NCBI GenBank assembly: GCA_024195265.1
Contig: JAJLRJ010000006.1
Coordinates: 847,501-911,500 of the forward strand
Direction of reading: 5' to 3'
DNA: 64,000 nucleotides
Source: Dendrophyllia cribrosa
Lineage: Eukaryota; Cnidaria; Anthozoa; Scleractinia; Dendrophylliidae
Shown: one piece after another, positions 33,893 through 46,100 of the stretch
Layout of the letters: every line of letters starts with the position of its first letter
Position numbering within the stretch: the first letter of the stretch is position 1
Position numbers and translations under genes: made by a program
The notes under the pieces: generated by a model
What the model was told of the DNA's origin: nothing
Database searches by the model: none
What the model saw: only the letters and a program-made list of their open reading frames with translations

Positions 33893-36837
33893 CTATTCTG
33901 CTTCATTTCTGTGCGAACATACGCAATAAATAGCAGAGTTATATCTCATGAGTCTTTTGTATTCATTAATTCTTGTTACTCCAGCATTTCTTGGAGTCAA
34001 ACAATATTCACCATACGAATAAAACCCGAGCATAGGGATAGTCGAAAAACCTTCTTTGAAAGCAGTTTGTGAGCTAGAATAGAAAGCTTGTCCTTTATGA
34101 ACGAACCTAGACGTGAAAAGAAGCGAGAATTTTGGGGAAAATCCTTCCAGACTCGCTTCTTCGACGAGTTCATGAGCAGGAGTGTAAAAATCATTGTTAT
34201 TTCCATTGTTTAAAATTCCAGCGCATGCGCGAAACCGCTGGCCAGAAATAAAGACGGCTACTACTCGTGCTCTCTTCACCAGTCCATCGATGAACAAACG
34301 GTCATGTCCGACGCCAGCGAAAACTACCACTTGGTCACCAAATGTCTCGCGAATTCCTGAAAGAGAAACACATTGAAGCATGTAATAAACACTAAATATA
34401 CTTGTAGTGGAAAGCATGGTTTGAATTAAAGTCAATCTGTTTGAATAAAGGAAAGTAAGAGAGAAAAAAAAAAGTGATTTGCATAAAGGTGTCAACTGAC
34501 AATGTCAACCATTTCCACAAGTAGCGTAGCTGCCCACAATTCCTTGATTCGTTCTGATGAAGAGGCTAACGCTCGAAACGTGACCTTTTGAATCTGTTTT
34601 ATCTATGTATGTTATCCATGTTAATAGCTCCATCTGGGCAGTGTATATCACGTTTTTTAATACATTAAAAATTTTTCTCGCGCGTGATTGGTGTAAACAG
34701 ATCACGTGATGCAGTCGAAACTTGGGACAATCAGATGATATTCCCCAAGTGATATTCCCACGTTTTCAACATTTGCGCTTTACGTTCGCACGTTCAGTTT
34801 TCGTCTAAAATATATTGCTAAATTGAATAGAAATGATTGTTTTGAACAGAATAGAAATTTGTTTGAACGCTAACAGAATTATTTTGATGTTTAAAAGCTT
34901 TGGCCAACTCTCCCTCACCTTTCAGTTGAAAAACTATTTGAAGGATAATAATAAACACGCGGCAATAACCTCCATTTGGCTTCAAATATATGAACGGATA
35001 TTTGTCCTTCAACATTATCTGTTCCTCGAAGCTCACAGTTTTTCTCGAGCTTTGCTCTCGGAAAACTGTTGGCTTCTCGAAACAGATAACAGATAATCCG
35101 TGCATGTTTTCACTAGCGACGTAGGAACAAGCGCAATCTGCAAAAGTGCTAGCATAACATGTTGACGTGAAAACAGGCTTTTCCGGTGTATAATTCCTGA
35201 CTGGAATAGGAGATCTTCTACTGGAATACCTTTTACTGCGGACATTCACCCCAGTCATCATATGTTTAATCCGACGCGTATCGGCATCTTTTTACCGTGG
35301 TAATCAAACTTTAGCGCTAAATATATTAAAACCAACTAACGCCACAAAAGAAAGCCAACACAACTTTGTGACTTTTTCAATTTGTACAAAGTTATAATTG
35401 TTTTCCGATTTTATCCAAATTAGATTGTAGCCATGCCTTGAAATGTAAACGCTTGAGCCGCACTTGACGACCACAAGCCGACCATAGGCTATCGCGTCTC
35501 CTGAAAAGGGATACTGTCCCGCCGAAATAACAAAATTTCTCTCAGCTTATTTCCATTTGATATCTCTCAGCTTATTTCCATGTTATATCACCAAATGCCA
35601 TCGAATATACAACTTAATTGGATATAAAGATTCTATGGAGCAAAACAAAAGCAGTAGTTGGAAGATAAAGTGCAGGATGGCAAGGATTGAAGTGGATTAT
35701 AGTTCATGAAATTAGAAATCACCATAATTTCTTGTGGAATTTTCCCTTCTTTAGCCGTTGTTTTATATCTTTAGTTAACATTTCTTCGCTTTATCACTTT
35801 TGGCGATTTTGTCTTCATATTTTAAGATAATAAAGCAAACTTAACAGGCCAGTAGGAACGAATTTGAAAGTGAGAGGGCACGATCGACTGTTGTCGGCCG
35901 AGACCCCTTCAATATTTTCGACGGTTAAGTGGCAGTCTTCTTTTTTTTTTATTTTCACCCGAAAAGTGGGGGGCGCACGGGCCTACCCGGCGGCCCCCCC
36001 CCCCCCCCCCCCCCTACTCCTACGGGCCTGCTTAAAGCACATATATCAACCGGGACAGTCTACATTTAAGTTTACTTATTCTACAGAAACGCTAATCTAC
36101 TTCAGATACATGTACTATATTTAGTGAACTGGAGTAGAATACGCGTCTTTATTTCAACAGAAATTAAGGAAGAAACAACACACATTACCTGCAGCTATAA
36201 AGGGTAAAAAATCTCTGCTTGCTGACAATGCAATCAGAATCACCAATTTTACCGGTGTATCAGCGGGTAAGTCGAACATTGCACCCCAGTTACTTGATGG
36301 TGGAGGTCTTGGCGTACGCAGATAAACATGATGGTATTTTACGCCGGGCATAGAAGGTGCACACATAAAGGCGTGCCCAGATTTCAGATGGTGCATCTGA
36401 TCGGGGGTAAACTCGTCGATGGGTTGCTGAAAGACTATGCGCTCGGTAGTACAACCAAGCGTCACGCATCCTGGCGGAAGCTTGGAATACAAATTGAATA
36501 CAGATCGCACCAGTTGTCGCTCCTCGGTTCTCCGCCTTCGCGGCTCTCTCCTTGTGAACCAGATTTCACGATGGCTTAACTGAATGACCAATCGAGGTTC
36601 CGTGTGCATGTTTTCGATGACAGTATCCATTTCGTTTCCAGTGATAAGCTTGTCAGCGAGGTAATGGACGGTCCAGCTTGTGCGCGAATGAAGAATTCGC
36701 ATGGAAATGTTTCTCCACATGGAGTTTACTCTAGCTGTTGTGCGCAGCTCCCTAGCAGGAAGATATCGTAGAATCATGTCCACTATCTCTGGAACACAGG
36801 GGAGAAACGGTCGTGAACGATCACGACCCTTCGACAT
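33893..36837 (-). CDS. F-box and FIST-C domain protein, FBXO22-like
   Basis: Two exons on the minus strand: 36837-36189 (donor GCAG/GTAATG) and 34356-33893 (acceptor CTTTCAG; phase 1), giving 370 aa. Human FBXO22 is about 400 aa. Residues about 10-50 are an F-box (VPEIVDMILRYLPARELRTT, then ARVNSMWRNIS). The middle part corresponds to the FIST N region and the second exon to FIST C, with GDQVVVFAGVGHDRLF, VVAVFISGQRFRACAGIL and PMLGFYSYGEYC. F-box proteins are the substrate-recognition subunits of SCF ubiquitin ligases. Vertebrate FBXO22 targets, among others, KDM4 demethylases and p53 complexes (family knowledge). The ATG at 36837 is the first after an in-frame stop. The gene faces the TTLL gene tail to tail. 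Confidence 0.82.
34357..36188 (-). other. Intron of the FBXO22-like gene
   Basis: A 1.8-kb intron with a PLE-terminal hammerhead-like motif (34554), a hairpin at about 35017-35095 (cacagtttttctcgagc against tctcggaaaactg), a 26-bp direct repeat (ctctcagcttatttccat at about 35538 and 35564) and a poly-C tract (35995-36014). Confidence 0.7.
34554..34583 (+). ncRNA. Hammerhead-ribozyme-like motif of a PLE terminus
   Basis: CTGATGA (34554-34560), a short stem-loop agaggctaacgct, then CGAAAC (34574-34579) and GTGAC. The two conserved core strings of a hammerhead ribozyme are present in the right order and spacing, and PLEs are known to carry such motifs. Stem II is short and imperfect, and the surrounding element is a remnant, so catalytic activity is doubtful. 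Confidence 0.5.
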
Positions 36838-37596
36838 CTTGGTCTTCTTCTTGCGCTTGAATGCGTTTGTGACGCTATTCTTTATGATGTCAGCTTCGAT
36901 CGATTTGCGCGCGAAAGATGTTGTCTTGCGCGCAAGTTTACATTGCTAGTCACCTTGTAACAGTTCGATTTTAAAATTGCCTATTGCGAATTTTGGCAAA
37001 TTTGCCGGCTTACCAAAGTACACCAAGACTGTTGGGTTATTAAACTTGATTCAAAATCTTAACGCTTTTAGATTTAGTACCGCACGGCGGTTAATCGCTT
37101 AGTTATGCAAATCACCTTCATTTGCCGGTCGGAGTTTAACAAGTAGCGCGTATAACATGCGCAGAAAATACAAAGCCTTTTTCACTAACGACGCAATCAC
37201 AAGCGCGTGCATAACTCGAAAACGGGTAAAAATAAGCGCAGGCATGAGTATAATGATGTATCCTTTACTATGATCTTGCGCTCGCGCTTTCTTTCTTATT
37301 ATATGGCAAACTGGTCCACGATGAAAAGGACTGAGCATTCTGATTGGTTCCCTGAGCGGTCTGAATTTGGCAATACGGACTGTTAAGATGGACCGCTCAC
37401 GAACTCATTTCACCGAATTCCTTTTATGAAACAATGAACAAATGAAAACTGTTTTCTATAAAGTAGAAACATTTTTCGTCATGTTTGGCTGACAATTTTG
37501 GTTAAACTTTTCGCAACGTAGCTTGAAAAAATGCAAGAATATGGCGCTTAGCCAAGAATGGTTACATTAATTTATCAGCAATTTTTTAAAAACTTT
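36838..37596. other. Upstream of FBXO22-like gene, no gene recognised
   Basis: Probable promoter region on its right-hand side, with CpG-containing stretches (gatttgcgcgcgaaag) just upstream of the ATG. No TATA box stands out. Confidence 0.4.
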
Positions 37597-37765
37597 ATTG
37601 AACTAGCTTGTTCGGTCCGTATTGAGAAATTTATTTATTTATTTTTTTAATTGCTTTAGTGGGTACTCTTAGAATTTGGTCGAGTTCTTGTTTTGCAAGG
37701 TTATGGGCCGAGCCGAAGAACTCGACCAATATTTTTCCAATACGGACCGAACAAGCTAGTTCAAT
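37597..37765. mobile_element. MITE with 28-bp terminal inverted repeats
   Basis: A 169-bp element: attgaactagcttgttcggt plus ccgtattg at the left and the exact inverse at the right. A second inner inverted pair is ggtcgagttctt / aagaactcgacc. No coding capacity. Confidence 0.88.
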
Positions 37766-38788
37766 AACATCTATGTAATGTTAGTTTTCACTCGACGCGC
37801 ATCTCTTGTGCTTGCGCGTCGCTTGTGAAAACCACGCTTACAGAAGTGACTAAATAGGTTTTCACTGCGACAGGAAATTTCTGTTCAAAGGGACATTGGC
37901 TGATCCGACAAACAAGCGCTTTGACCGATTAGGCTCTATTTTCGTTTCGCTTGTTCAAAAACCATTTTCGCGGGAAACGCGAAGCGAGAGAATAAGAGCG
38001 CTGCTAAAATTTGGCCGGATCACAGGTTGAACAAGCGGGAAATTCTGTACAAATACGAATAATTTTGCCGGCTCAGTCATAGGCAACAGAGTTGACGCAT
38101 TATCGCCATGGTGCGGGAAAGTCGCTGGCACCAGCGATTCCACACGTCAATCTCCCAAACCATTCTCACCAGCACATGACGGTCTGCGGTCTTTCTCTTC
38201 ATCAGGGTATAACGGAAATCTGTAAAAACTTACTTGAAACATTCATCTTTCAATTTAAATCGTCACTCTTAATCCCCACAGAATCAAGGAACGCTTTACC
38301 CTGCTAGAGAGTCCCCTTTCATCTTCCAAGAATTGACTGAAATCGGCAAGAATGCTTTTTATTCAACTAATTTATTATTGTTTTTCAAGTTACAGCGTTT
38401 CCGCCAAAAGGGGATAGAGTAGCTCTTCCGTTTGCCGTATAAACCCGGCACACAAACCACAATTCCTCTGACGAGGGATGAGCCCTTGAAACGTCAGCGG
38501 TTAAATTTCCCAGCTATGGCCAGTTATACCTTAACTGATTAGTTGATAAAGCCACATTTTCGTGCTTTACTGGGGATGATATCGTTTGTCTTTGAAAACT
38601 TTGAAAGTTTGAGTTCGTGTGAGAAACGAAATAAATCTTGGTTTTGGTTTTACTTGAGATTGACTGCAAAGACATTCTTCTTCTAATAAAAAAGTAATTA
38701 GAAACGTGTTGACCAAAGTTAATAACTAATTATCTCTTGTGACGCACTGTACCTACATTTAAAATCTTGCCGTAGTTCTAAAAAAATC
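37766..38788. other. Intergenic; includes a hammerhead-like motif
   Basis: Includes gcgcgtcgcttgtgaaaacc-type short sequences and the motif at 38468. It must contain the promoter of the gene starting at 38789, but no clear core element is seen. Confidence 0.4.
38468..38497 (+). ncRNA. Hammerhead-like motif, variant core
   Basis: CTGACGA (38468-38474), hairpin gggatgagccc, TT, then GAAACGTCAGC. The core fits CUGANGA...GAAA, but two extra bases between stem II and GAAA are unusual. It is probably a remnant of a PLE terminus. Confidence 0.4.
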
Positions 38789-40006
38789 ATGAACAGACAA
38801 CAGGATACTGAAGACAACCGCGATTCTGCGGACTTCAAATTTCGATCCAGACCTCTCACAGCCGGGGGAGGGATAGAAAATGGAATTCGTTTCTTCACGA
38901 CCGCAATGAATGCCCTGGACAGAATAGAAGGTCTGTTGAGCGAGATCGAACAAACGAGAACGTTAGTTCATCAGATGATTGGCGAATTCAGCTTGGCCGG
39001 ATCTGGAGCGAGGGTACCGCGAATAACACCTGAGGGAGGAAAAAGGAAGAAACCACGACCTGAAAAGAAGGAATTAACGGAACTAGATGTTTGTACTCCC
39101 AGGTAATAAAAGGAAATAGACCAGTTTGACTCCCAGGTATTAAAAGGAAGAGTTTGGAAACATTGTCGCAGAAGAAAGAATCAGAAAATTAACTCTGTGT
39201 GTAAATTATAGTGCTAAGGTCAACCCATAAATTTCCCCGTACTGAGCGTTAGCCCTAGTAAAGAAATGAGGAACCACACGAGGGAAAGAAAAAAATCTTT
39301 GACCTCGGTGGGATTCGAACCCACGACCTCCGGATTAGATCTTTCGTCGCTCTACCGCCTGAGCCACGAGGCTCAGAGTTAGTTTTCTGATTCTTTGTTG
39401 TATCACCAGTGCTACGTGACTCAGCATTTAATTGTCGCAATAACATCGTTGAAGAATTAATGTAAATATTTTCCCGCCAAGCCACACTAAACGTGTCTTT
39501 CGTAATTTATTTATGCGGCTTAGTACAGGTCTTTTACTTGCAGAATTCACAGGCGTTCTAAAGCGAAAGGCAACAAAACCTTGCTAGAAATCTGCGAAGA
39601 ATGGAAGAAAAGGTAAGTATATCCAAGTCTGTTAAAAATAATAAGCAAATAAAAATGCAACAGTATTTTCAAGTTAACTTTAAAAAATTGAAGAACACAT
39701 ATTTAGCATATTATCACCTGGTCTTCTTTGTAATGAAAGAACATGCACAAAGTGCTAACTGTCGACTAAGAACACTCATAAAAACAACGAGATATCCATT
39801 GGTCACCTTTTGTGATTTTTGCGTCAATTGTTTTAATAAATATATAGCAATCATTAAAATGATTGGCGTGGAACTGCCTTGGTTACTAGGTGAGAATTTT
39901 CAGTTTAATCGTGGTTTGTTCGCCCAGCTTTGTTAACATAAATATATTTTCATTTCATTTCAGAAACTCGAGAGTTATGGACAGTAAATTTCCCGATATC
40001 AACTAA
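38789..40006 (+). CDS. Unrecognised 141-aa basic protein, three exons
   Basis: I do not recognise this protein. Exons 38789-39102, 39544-39612 and 39964-40006 join in frame (phases 2 and 2) to 141 aa. The splice sites are CCCAG/GTAATA, cttgcag, AAAAG/GTAAGT and tttcag, the last exon ending in TAA. The first third is charged and polar, residues about 36-70 are a likely amphipathic helix or short coiled coil (MNALDRIEGLLSEIEQTRTL), and about 80-130 is strongly basic (GGKRKKPRPEKKEL, RRSKAKGNK), suggesting a nuclear or nucleic-acid-associated protein. The frame stays open only when the introns are removed, which supports a real gene. A tRNA-like SINE sits in intron 1. No signal peptide or TM segment. 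Confidence 0.68.
39301..39372 (-). repeat. tRNA-like sequence, probably a tRNA-derived SINE
   Basis: On the minus strand, gcctcgtggctcaggcggta gagc gives a D-arm and box A, and gtgggttcgaatcccac is a perfect T-arm and box B. The acceptor stem pairs at about 6 of 7 positions. The anticodon stem does not pair properly, so this is not a functional tRNA. It lies in intron 1 of the 141-aa gene. Confidence 0.7.
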
Positions 40007-40469
40007 ATCTCAAATGATCCTGTATATATTAAACATTTTTATAATCTTTTTTTCCTTAAACGAGTTGAAACGATATATATTTCGTAAAAAGCAAGATAAG
40101 AGGACGAGATAAATTATAACTTTGTCAAACAAAAAAGGATATGACAGAAACATTCTTTATCAAGCATTCCTTAGTGTATCCACATAGGCCTGCCAAATAT
40201 GTTACAAATACTGTTTCATTTTTGTCTTAGTGAGGTGCCTACATTGTAAAACAGCCAATTCATCTGAATAAAATTGTCAGTTAATCTTAATCTTGCAGAA
40301 TAGTTATATGTTAAGTACAAGTCGAACCCCTGTCCACTATCGCGGTTTGGCGAGTAGGATTTTTTCCAGTCAAAAGTAACATAGGGAAAGGTTCCTATCG
40401 CGAGTTGGAAACGAAATTAAATATTATAAAATAAAATATCCATCATAACATGTGTACGTGCTTTATTAA
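40007..40469. other. 3' flank of the 141-aa gene
   Basis: AT-rich with several AATAAA strings (for example near 40268 and 40431) that could end the upstream transcript. No gene seen. Confidence 0.4.
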
Positions 40470-41069
40470 GCAGGAAGTCGACTTTAGAAAAAATAGCATT
40501 TTAATAACATATTCTTCTTATTCAAAACGGGAATTGCCTCCAACGCAAAAGTCCCCAGGGCTCAGTCACGCAAAGCTCGTATACAGCCGCTCCCTACGCA
40601 GGCGGTCGCGTGCTCCTGACAGCCCCAAGTGCGTCACTGTGTTGGAAGTTAAACTGAGAACTGATTCATACCAATTTTAAACTTGTTCTAATCATTAGAA
40701 AATTTCAAAGTTTCGATTCACAGTACATTGTACTGACCAATTCATTTGTATCATTCTTTCAGTAGGATAACACGGTTGTCATTCTAAGGTTTTTTTTTGT
40801 CAGTCATAAAATACCTTCATTTGATTTATTACCGGTTTGACTCATTTACTGAGTGTGCTAACTGAGTCAGCAATAAGGTATATGGCCCGCAAAAGGTTTG
40901 AACAAGTAGGATGACGATTAAGTCATGACACTTTTTATAAACTTGGCGAATTTTGCTTTTGTTATGATTAAATTTCATCTACTCATAGCTACTCGTGATC
41001 CACGCAAACTCATTGATATTTCTTAGCCAATTGACCGAGGATTAAGGTAATAAAGAACGTATATCATAA

Positions 41070-41412
41070 CCTCGTTCCCAGGGCCTTCTCCGCTTAGTTC
41101 AATTCAAAATGGCGGTCGGGCGGAAAAGACCCTGGTGAAGGCTGACAAAATACTCCAAGAATCCTGGAGTGTTCTGTCGCCTAAAATATGATGAAATGTC
41201 TTCGTTTCGTTTGAACAAAGGTTTCAGATTCAGCCAGAAAACAAACACGGCTACCAATCGCTGGAAATAACCTCTGAAAACACCATTTCATTGTGTGTCA
41301 CGTGACAAAATACTCCACGATTCTTGGAGTATCTTGGCAGCCTTTTCTAGGGTTTTCAACGCCCGATCCGCCATTTTGAATTGAACAAAGCGGAGAAGGC
41401 CCTGGGACGAGG
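41070..41412. mobile_element. MITE with 50-bp terminal inverted repeats
   Basis: A 343-bp element: cctcgttcccagggccttct plus ccgcttagttcaattcaaaa on the left and the inverse, ending aaggccctgggacgagg, on the right. The interior carries tactcc...cttggagta hairpins. It interrupts unit 1 of the tandem duplication and is absent from unit 2, so it inserted after the duplication. A diverged relative lies at 7785-8117. Confidence 0.88.
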
Positions 41413-41443
41413 GTGCGTGTATCTTCGATTACAAAGTTAATTT

Positions 41444-41576
41444 ATGCAAATAGTTAATGTTAACTTAAAATGACAGTTATAATATATACAGGTTTCTATA
41501 GTTTTGGTAAAAGTGCTTTTCCAGTGAACAGGATGGATCTAGAAAACACGAATGAGTTAAAGCTTTTTAATCCAAG
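41444..41576 (+). promoter_or_regulatory. Octamer/TATA promoter and 5' UTR exon, unit 1
   Basis: ATGCAAAT (POU octamer, 41444-41451), then a TATA-like taatatata at 41481, then a conserved transcribed-looking stretch ending in a donor-like site (ccaag/gtcagtaag at 41576/41577). It is conserved with unit 2. No downstream coding exon was found. Confidence 0.45.
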
Positions 41577-42990
41577 GTCAGTAAGTACTTATAAAAAATA
41601 ATTATTAATATTTTTTGTTTCTTTCTGTTTTGTTCACAAATATTATCAGTTTCTACGAAGGGTCGTCCGGCTAAAAACATTTCGTGGTTTGGCGAATGTT
41701 CTGTGGGAAACTATATTGTGTAATTTGCAATTTTATTCAATCTGTGGTATATTTGACACTTCAAAGAAAACAATGCGAGGCCAGCCCGGCAGGAATCGAC
41801 GAGAGAGAGATAAGATAGCGCGTTAATTCTACCCAGCATTTTATAGACTTAGTACCAAATTGTATTTGGACTGACAATTAAAATATAAGTACACTTTGTA
41901 CTCAGTGAGTATCGATAGTCACATGAGTTTGAGTGCAATTTGGAATAAATGAGCACTAGTAAACTTTTTCATGGTTGAATCATTTATTGCACGCTATCAG
42001 CATTTCTCCTCCTTTTTTCATCGGAATAAATGCCGCGTGCATCCATAACTCGATAGATGCACAGCTGAAAGCATGAACCAATTATTTTATAACATAGTGA
42101 CGAGGAATTGCAACAAACAAACTTTAAGAAAGATTAAGAAAGAAAAAAGAGAAATAATGATCCCACCGTCTGAACGAAAGGCGCGAAAAATGTTGCCGCG
42201 TGTGGCGTCGGTTCACCTTGGCGCCTTGAAGCTGAATGAAAGTTCAACATAATTGGCAAAGCTGTTCAAATTATATCTTGAAACACTAAGAGCACAATTT
42301 TCTGAAAATGTCTTCTAATAGGTGGCTTTGAAAGATGGTATATGCTTCCTTAGAAATGTTCCTAAACATTGTTTTAAGCGGATTTGAGCCGAAAGATCTA
42401 ACCAAACTGTTTAAACTAGCTATATGTGCTAATCAGTTGCCGTGGATAAATAAATAATAAAATAAAAATGAAATAAATAAATAAAAAAGTCGAATTTAGG
42501 AAAAATTAATTTAATAACATATTCTTCTTATTCCAAACGGGAATTACCTCCAACGCAGAATTAAAGTCCCCAGGGCTTGCCACGCCTAGCCTGTTTACAG
42601 TCGCCCCCCGCCCCCACTACACTGGCGGTTACGCGCTTCCGAGCACCTTATATTGGGAACTGATTCACAGCACTTTTAAACTTTTCCTAATCATTAGAAA
42701 TGAGAGGAAGTGTCGATCCCTACCCAATTCTAACTTTGTATTTCTTTCAGTAGGATAAAACGGTCATCATTTCATTTTTGTAAAGGGTCAGTCATTAAAT
42801 GCCTCCATTTAAATTATCACCGGTTTGATGTATTTGAGTGTGCCAACTGAGTCAGCAAAAAATTATATCTCCCGCAAAGGTCCGAACAAGAGTGATGATG
42901 ACGATTGAGTCATGCAACGTTTTATAATTCATCTCCCGAAATGTCTTTAGTTATAATTAAATTTCTTCTACTCATGGTCCACGGATAGTA

Positions 42991-43170
42991 TAGCCTGTTA
43001 GATATAAAAAGGAGAGGGCTCGAACGAAAATTGCGAAGCGAGAGAAAATAAAAGAAGAGGAGATTGCTGAAAGAGCCCTCTCCCCAGTCTCCCCTCGTTT
43101 TCCCCGCTCGTTCGCGCGCCGGTTTTTAGCCGCTTCCCAGTCTCACAATCTGAACGCCTGGAACAGGCTA
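42991..43170. mobile_element. MITE with tagcctgtt ends
   Basis: About 180 bp bounded by tagcctgtt and aacaggcta. The interior has an inverted pair ggagagggctc / gagccctctcc and C/T-rich sequence. It is found in unit 2 of the duplication only. Confidence 0.65.
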
Positions 43171-43348
43171 GGTATAGTCGACAGCTTTATAGGAAATGCA
43201 ACACGTGATTGCTTCAGTAGCTAAAGTAAAATGAAAAACTACAGAAACAGTCTGGCTTATCAGTACCAAACTTTACTTACGCAACAAATAGGGAAACACA
43301 AGAATTTGGTTTTATCGACTGAGTCGATAAGGTAAAAAGATTCGAGAA

Positions 43349-43382
43349 AGCTGACGTTTCGAGCGCTAGCCCTTCATCGGAG
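43349..43382 (-). ncRNA. Hammerhead-like motif, minus strand, damaged
   Basis: Minus strand: CCGATGA, hairpin agggctagcgct, CGAAACGTCAGC. The core U is changed to C (CCGATGA for CTGATGA), which should abolish activity. It is a PLE-terminus remnant within unit 2. Confidence 0.45.
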
Positions 43383-43632
43383 CGAATCCCTTCGTCGGAG
43401 CGATATTATATTATTTGTATAGGGAAACATGCAAACTGAATGATATGGACTCCGCATCAATATTTCCCCCTTTACGGGGGCTTATTAATATTAAAGAATA
43501 AGCTCCCCATTCGATATTTTCTTGCTTGCGGCTGGTATGTTTGGGCCGCGTTAGCGAATGTACTAGAACGAAATTGAATAAAGAAATAACGACCGCATCT
43601 TCAGAATTCATTGACAAACGGTTATTGAATTT

Positions 43633-43740
43633 ATGCAAATAGTTAATGGGTAACTTAAATGACGATTATAATATATATAGGTTTCTATAGTTTTGGTAAA
43701 AAGAGCTTTTTCTAGTCGTAAAGAGTGGATCTAGAAAACA
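43633..43740 (+). promoter_or_regulatory. Octamer/TATA promoter, unit 2
   Basis: ATGCAAAT at 43633-43640 and atatatatag at 43671-43680, with the same downstream sequence as unit 1 (ggtttctatagttttggtaa). The donor-like site of unit 1 is deleted here. Confidence 0.45.
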
Positions 43741-45105
43741 TGAATGGCTTCTATGAAATATTTTTTGTTTGTTCAACAAATTTAATGTAAAATCAGTTTC
43801 AATGGGGTGTCATCAGCATTAATGTCGGTTAAAAACATTTCTTAATTGGGCGAGTGTGCTTTGAGAAACGATATTATATTATTTGTTTTACGTTTGTCGT
43901 GAATTTGACACTTCAAAGAAAACAATGCGAGGCCAGCCAGGCCGGAGGAATCGATGGGAGAGAAATAAGGTAATGTGTTTATTCGCCAAGCATTTTGCAG
44001 GCATAGTATCAAATTATTTTTGGGCCTTACATTAAAATATAAGCACCAAATTATACTCAATAAAATATATCATAAAATAAAACGAGAAAATAAGAAAAGA
44101 AGGAGAAAAAAAGCGCGTGTATAATTATTTTATTATAATATTGGTTGAAAGGCATAGACATCGTAGTTTTACCTGTGTGGTATGTTTCATTATATGAGGA
44201 GGTTTTTTAATCTGTTCGTTTTTATCAAGTAAATTCGCACCGAAAGCACCTAATACCTAATTAATTTTCACGGCACTTCGCTTGCAAGATAATTTTACCA
44301 GGTTCAGTAGACTTCATATCTGATAAATGTCCTGCATGCTGCTTGGATCAATATTCTACTGACTGTGGTGATAAAATAACGATGGTGAATGTTAAGCTCA
44401 GTTATTTAGTGTATCGGTTTTAATTTGCTAGTTAAAATACCTTTTGATTTTTTATCAGGCCAAGCAAAAACCTGTCTGTCATATTATAATATCCACGAAC
44501 AAAGGACCTTTCACTTTCCCATCAAAATATCAACAATATTCATTATTTTACAATGTCTGCACTGATATGTAAGACGAAAATTGTGGTTACACGATTTGCG
44601 AGTTTTACCTAAATAGGAACAATTTGTTTTTAAATTATAAAATAAATGATTGGCATAATTTTCTATAATTATATATTTCCGTACAATTATATCACGGTGG
44701 CCCGATATCAACCAATTTTGCTTATTTATAAGTTTCTGGTAAACGTTTATTACATAAAGGCGAAGTTTATACTTTTATATCTTTAAATATGGATGTTTTT
44801 GCGCCAAACTCAGTTGACATGGTTTTGGCTGGCTGCCGTAACCAAATATAATTGCTCCGTGTGCGTCGAGTAGTTTTAAAAACAAATGATGTGTAACACG
44901 TCACATCGAAACACATAGCCCAAACTCTGTACAAATTTCTCGTTTAACTTTTATACATAACTTATTGTATAACCAACACGCGTCATCACCATAGCAGTCC
45001 GCACAAGTACGCATGTGGACCTTTTACTTTAATATTCAGGTTTAGTCTGGTCCTCAGCCAAAGCATATACGTAACCAAGGCATTCAGATTTTAGGGTAGT
45101 CCAAA

Positions 45106-45220
45106 CGATGTCTGTGATTCGCTAAGAAAACAATAGATTTGTCCGCTGGGATAGGGATTAGGGATAGGGGCATTGTTCAAGTGATATATCAATTGTATCG
45201 TTCGCCAATCACAGACATCG
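45106..45220. mobile_element. Small MITE, 115 bp
   Basis: Inverted ends cgatgtctgtgattcgc and gccaatcacagacatcg. Both flanks carry a cagatttta string (45084 and 45223), which may be part of an older target duplication. Confidence 0.75.
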
Positions 45221-46100
45221 CTCAGATTTTAACGTTAGTAGGCAAAATAAATGCAGAATACATGCAGACAAAGAAAGAGAGCTAAGTCTGTGAACCGAGG
45301 AATGGGCTTTTTAAAGATCATTACAATTATCTAAACGAACAGAGGTAAGTTGTAAGTGTTGCAAGGAAATATGGGCTTACATTAGTTGTAATGTAAGCAT
45401 CTATTTTGTATGGGCCAAGTCCAGTTTAAATAGAAATTTTAAAATGCCAGTGTTGAAGTTTTGTTTTAACAAATGCGACTTATATTTATGTATCACGCGC
45501 TTTCGTTTTGCAATAATAAACTGGTACGGCAAACCCAAGCTTGTCACTACCCCGAGTTACCGAGATACAGGACCATACTGAGAGAAAGCGTATAAATCGG
45601 CGGCTTCCGTGACCGTTCCGATGCTCGATGCTTTTAAAATTTCCCCGAACAGAGTACGTTTGTGAAAAACACGAACGGCAGACACAACCACGTGATCATG
45701 ATTTTCCCGCCATTTTTTTGCGTTCATAAAAAAAGTGTGTGAGTACACAATATTCAATATTTTGAATCGTTCCGTTTTATTGCATGTCATGTCAACTCTA
45801 TTTTTAAGCGGAAAGCTGTTTAAGTTGTAATTTTTCTGACAAAATGTAAACTTTGCGTAGCGCGGCAAATGACGTCTACGTATATATTAGAAAACTCCAG
45901 TTTAATGCCTCCAGGCTTTTGCTGGATTTTACTGTCTAGCAATTGTGTTGCACAATTTGACAAAACAAGCATATTAGTTTTGTGATTTTTTTGTCATAGT
46001 AGTACTTCTAGCACAATCGAGCACAATTTTCCTTTTCATTAGCACGAAACTGCCAATTGATTAATTTTTGATTGACATTTGGATTCCTCTCGGTTGATGA

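Noticed and set aside
33893..34495. Extension of FBXO22 exon 2 up to 34495
   Set aside because: Residues before GIRETFGD are intron translation. A good acceptor (CTTTCAG) at 34356 joins in phase to exon 1.
39301..39372. Functional tRNA gene
   Set aside because: T-arm and D-arm are good, but the anticodon stem does not pair, so it is better described as a tRNA-derived repeat.
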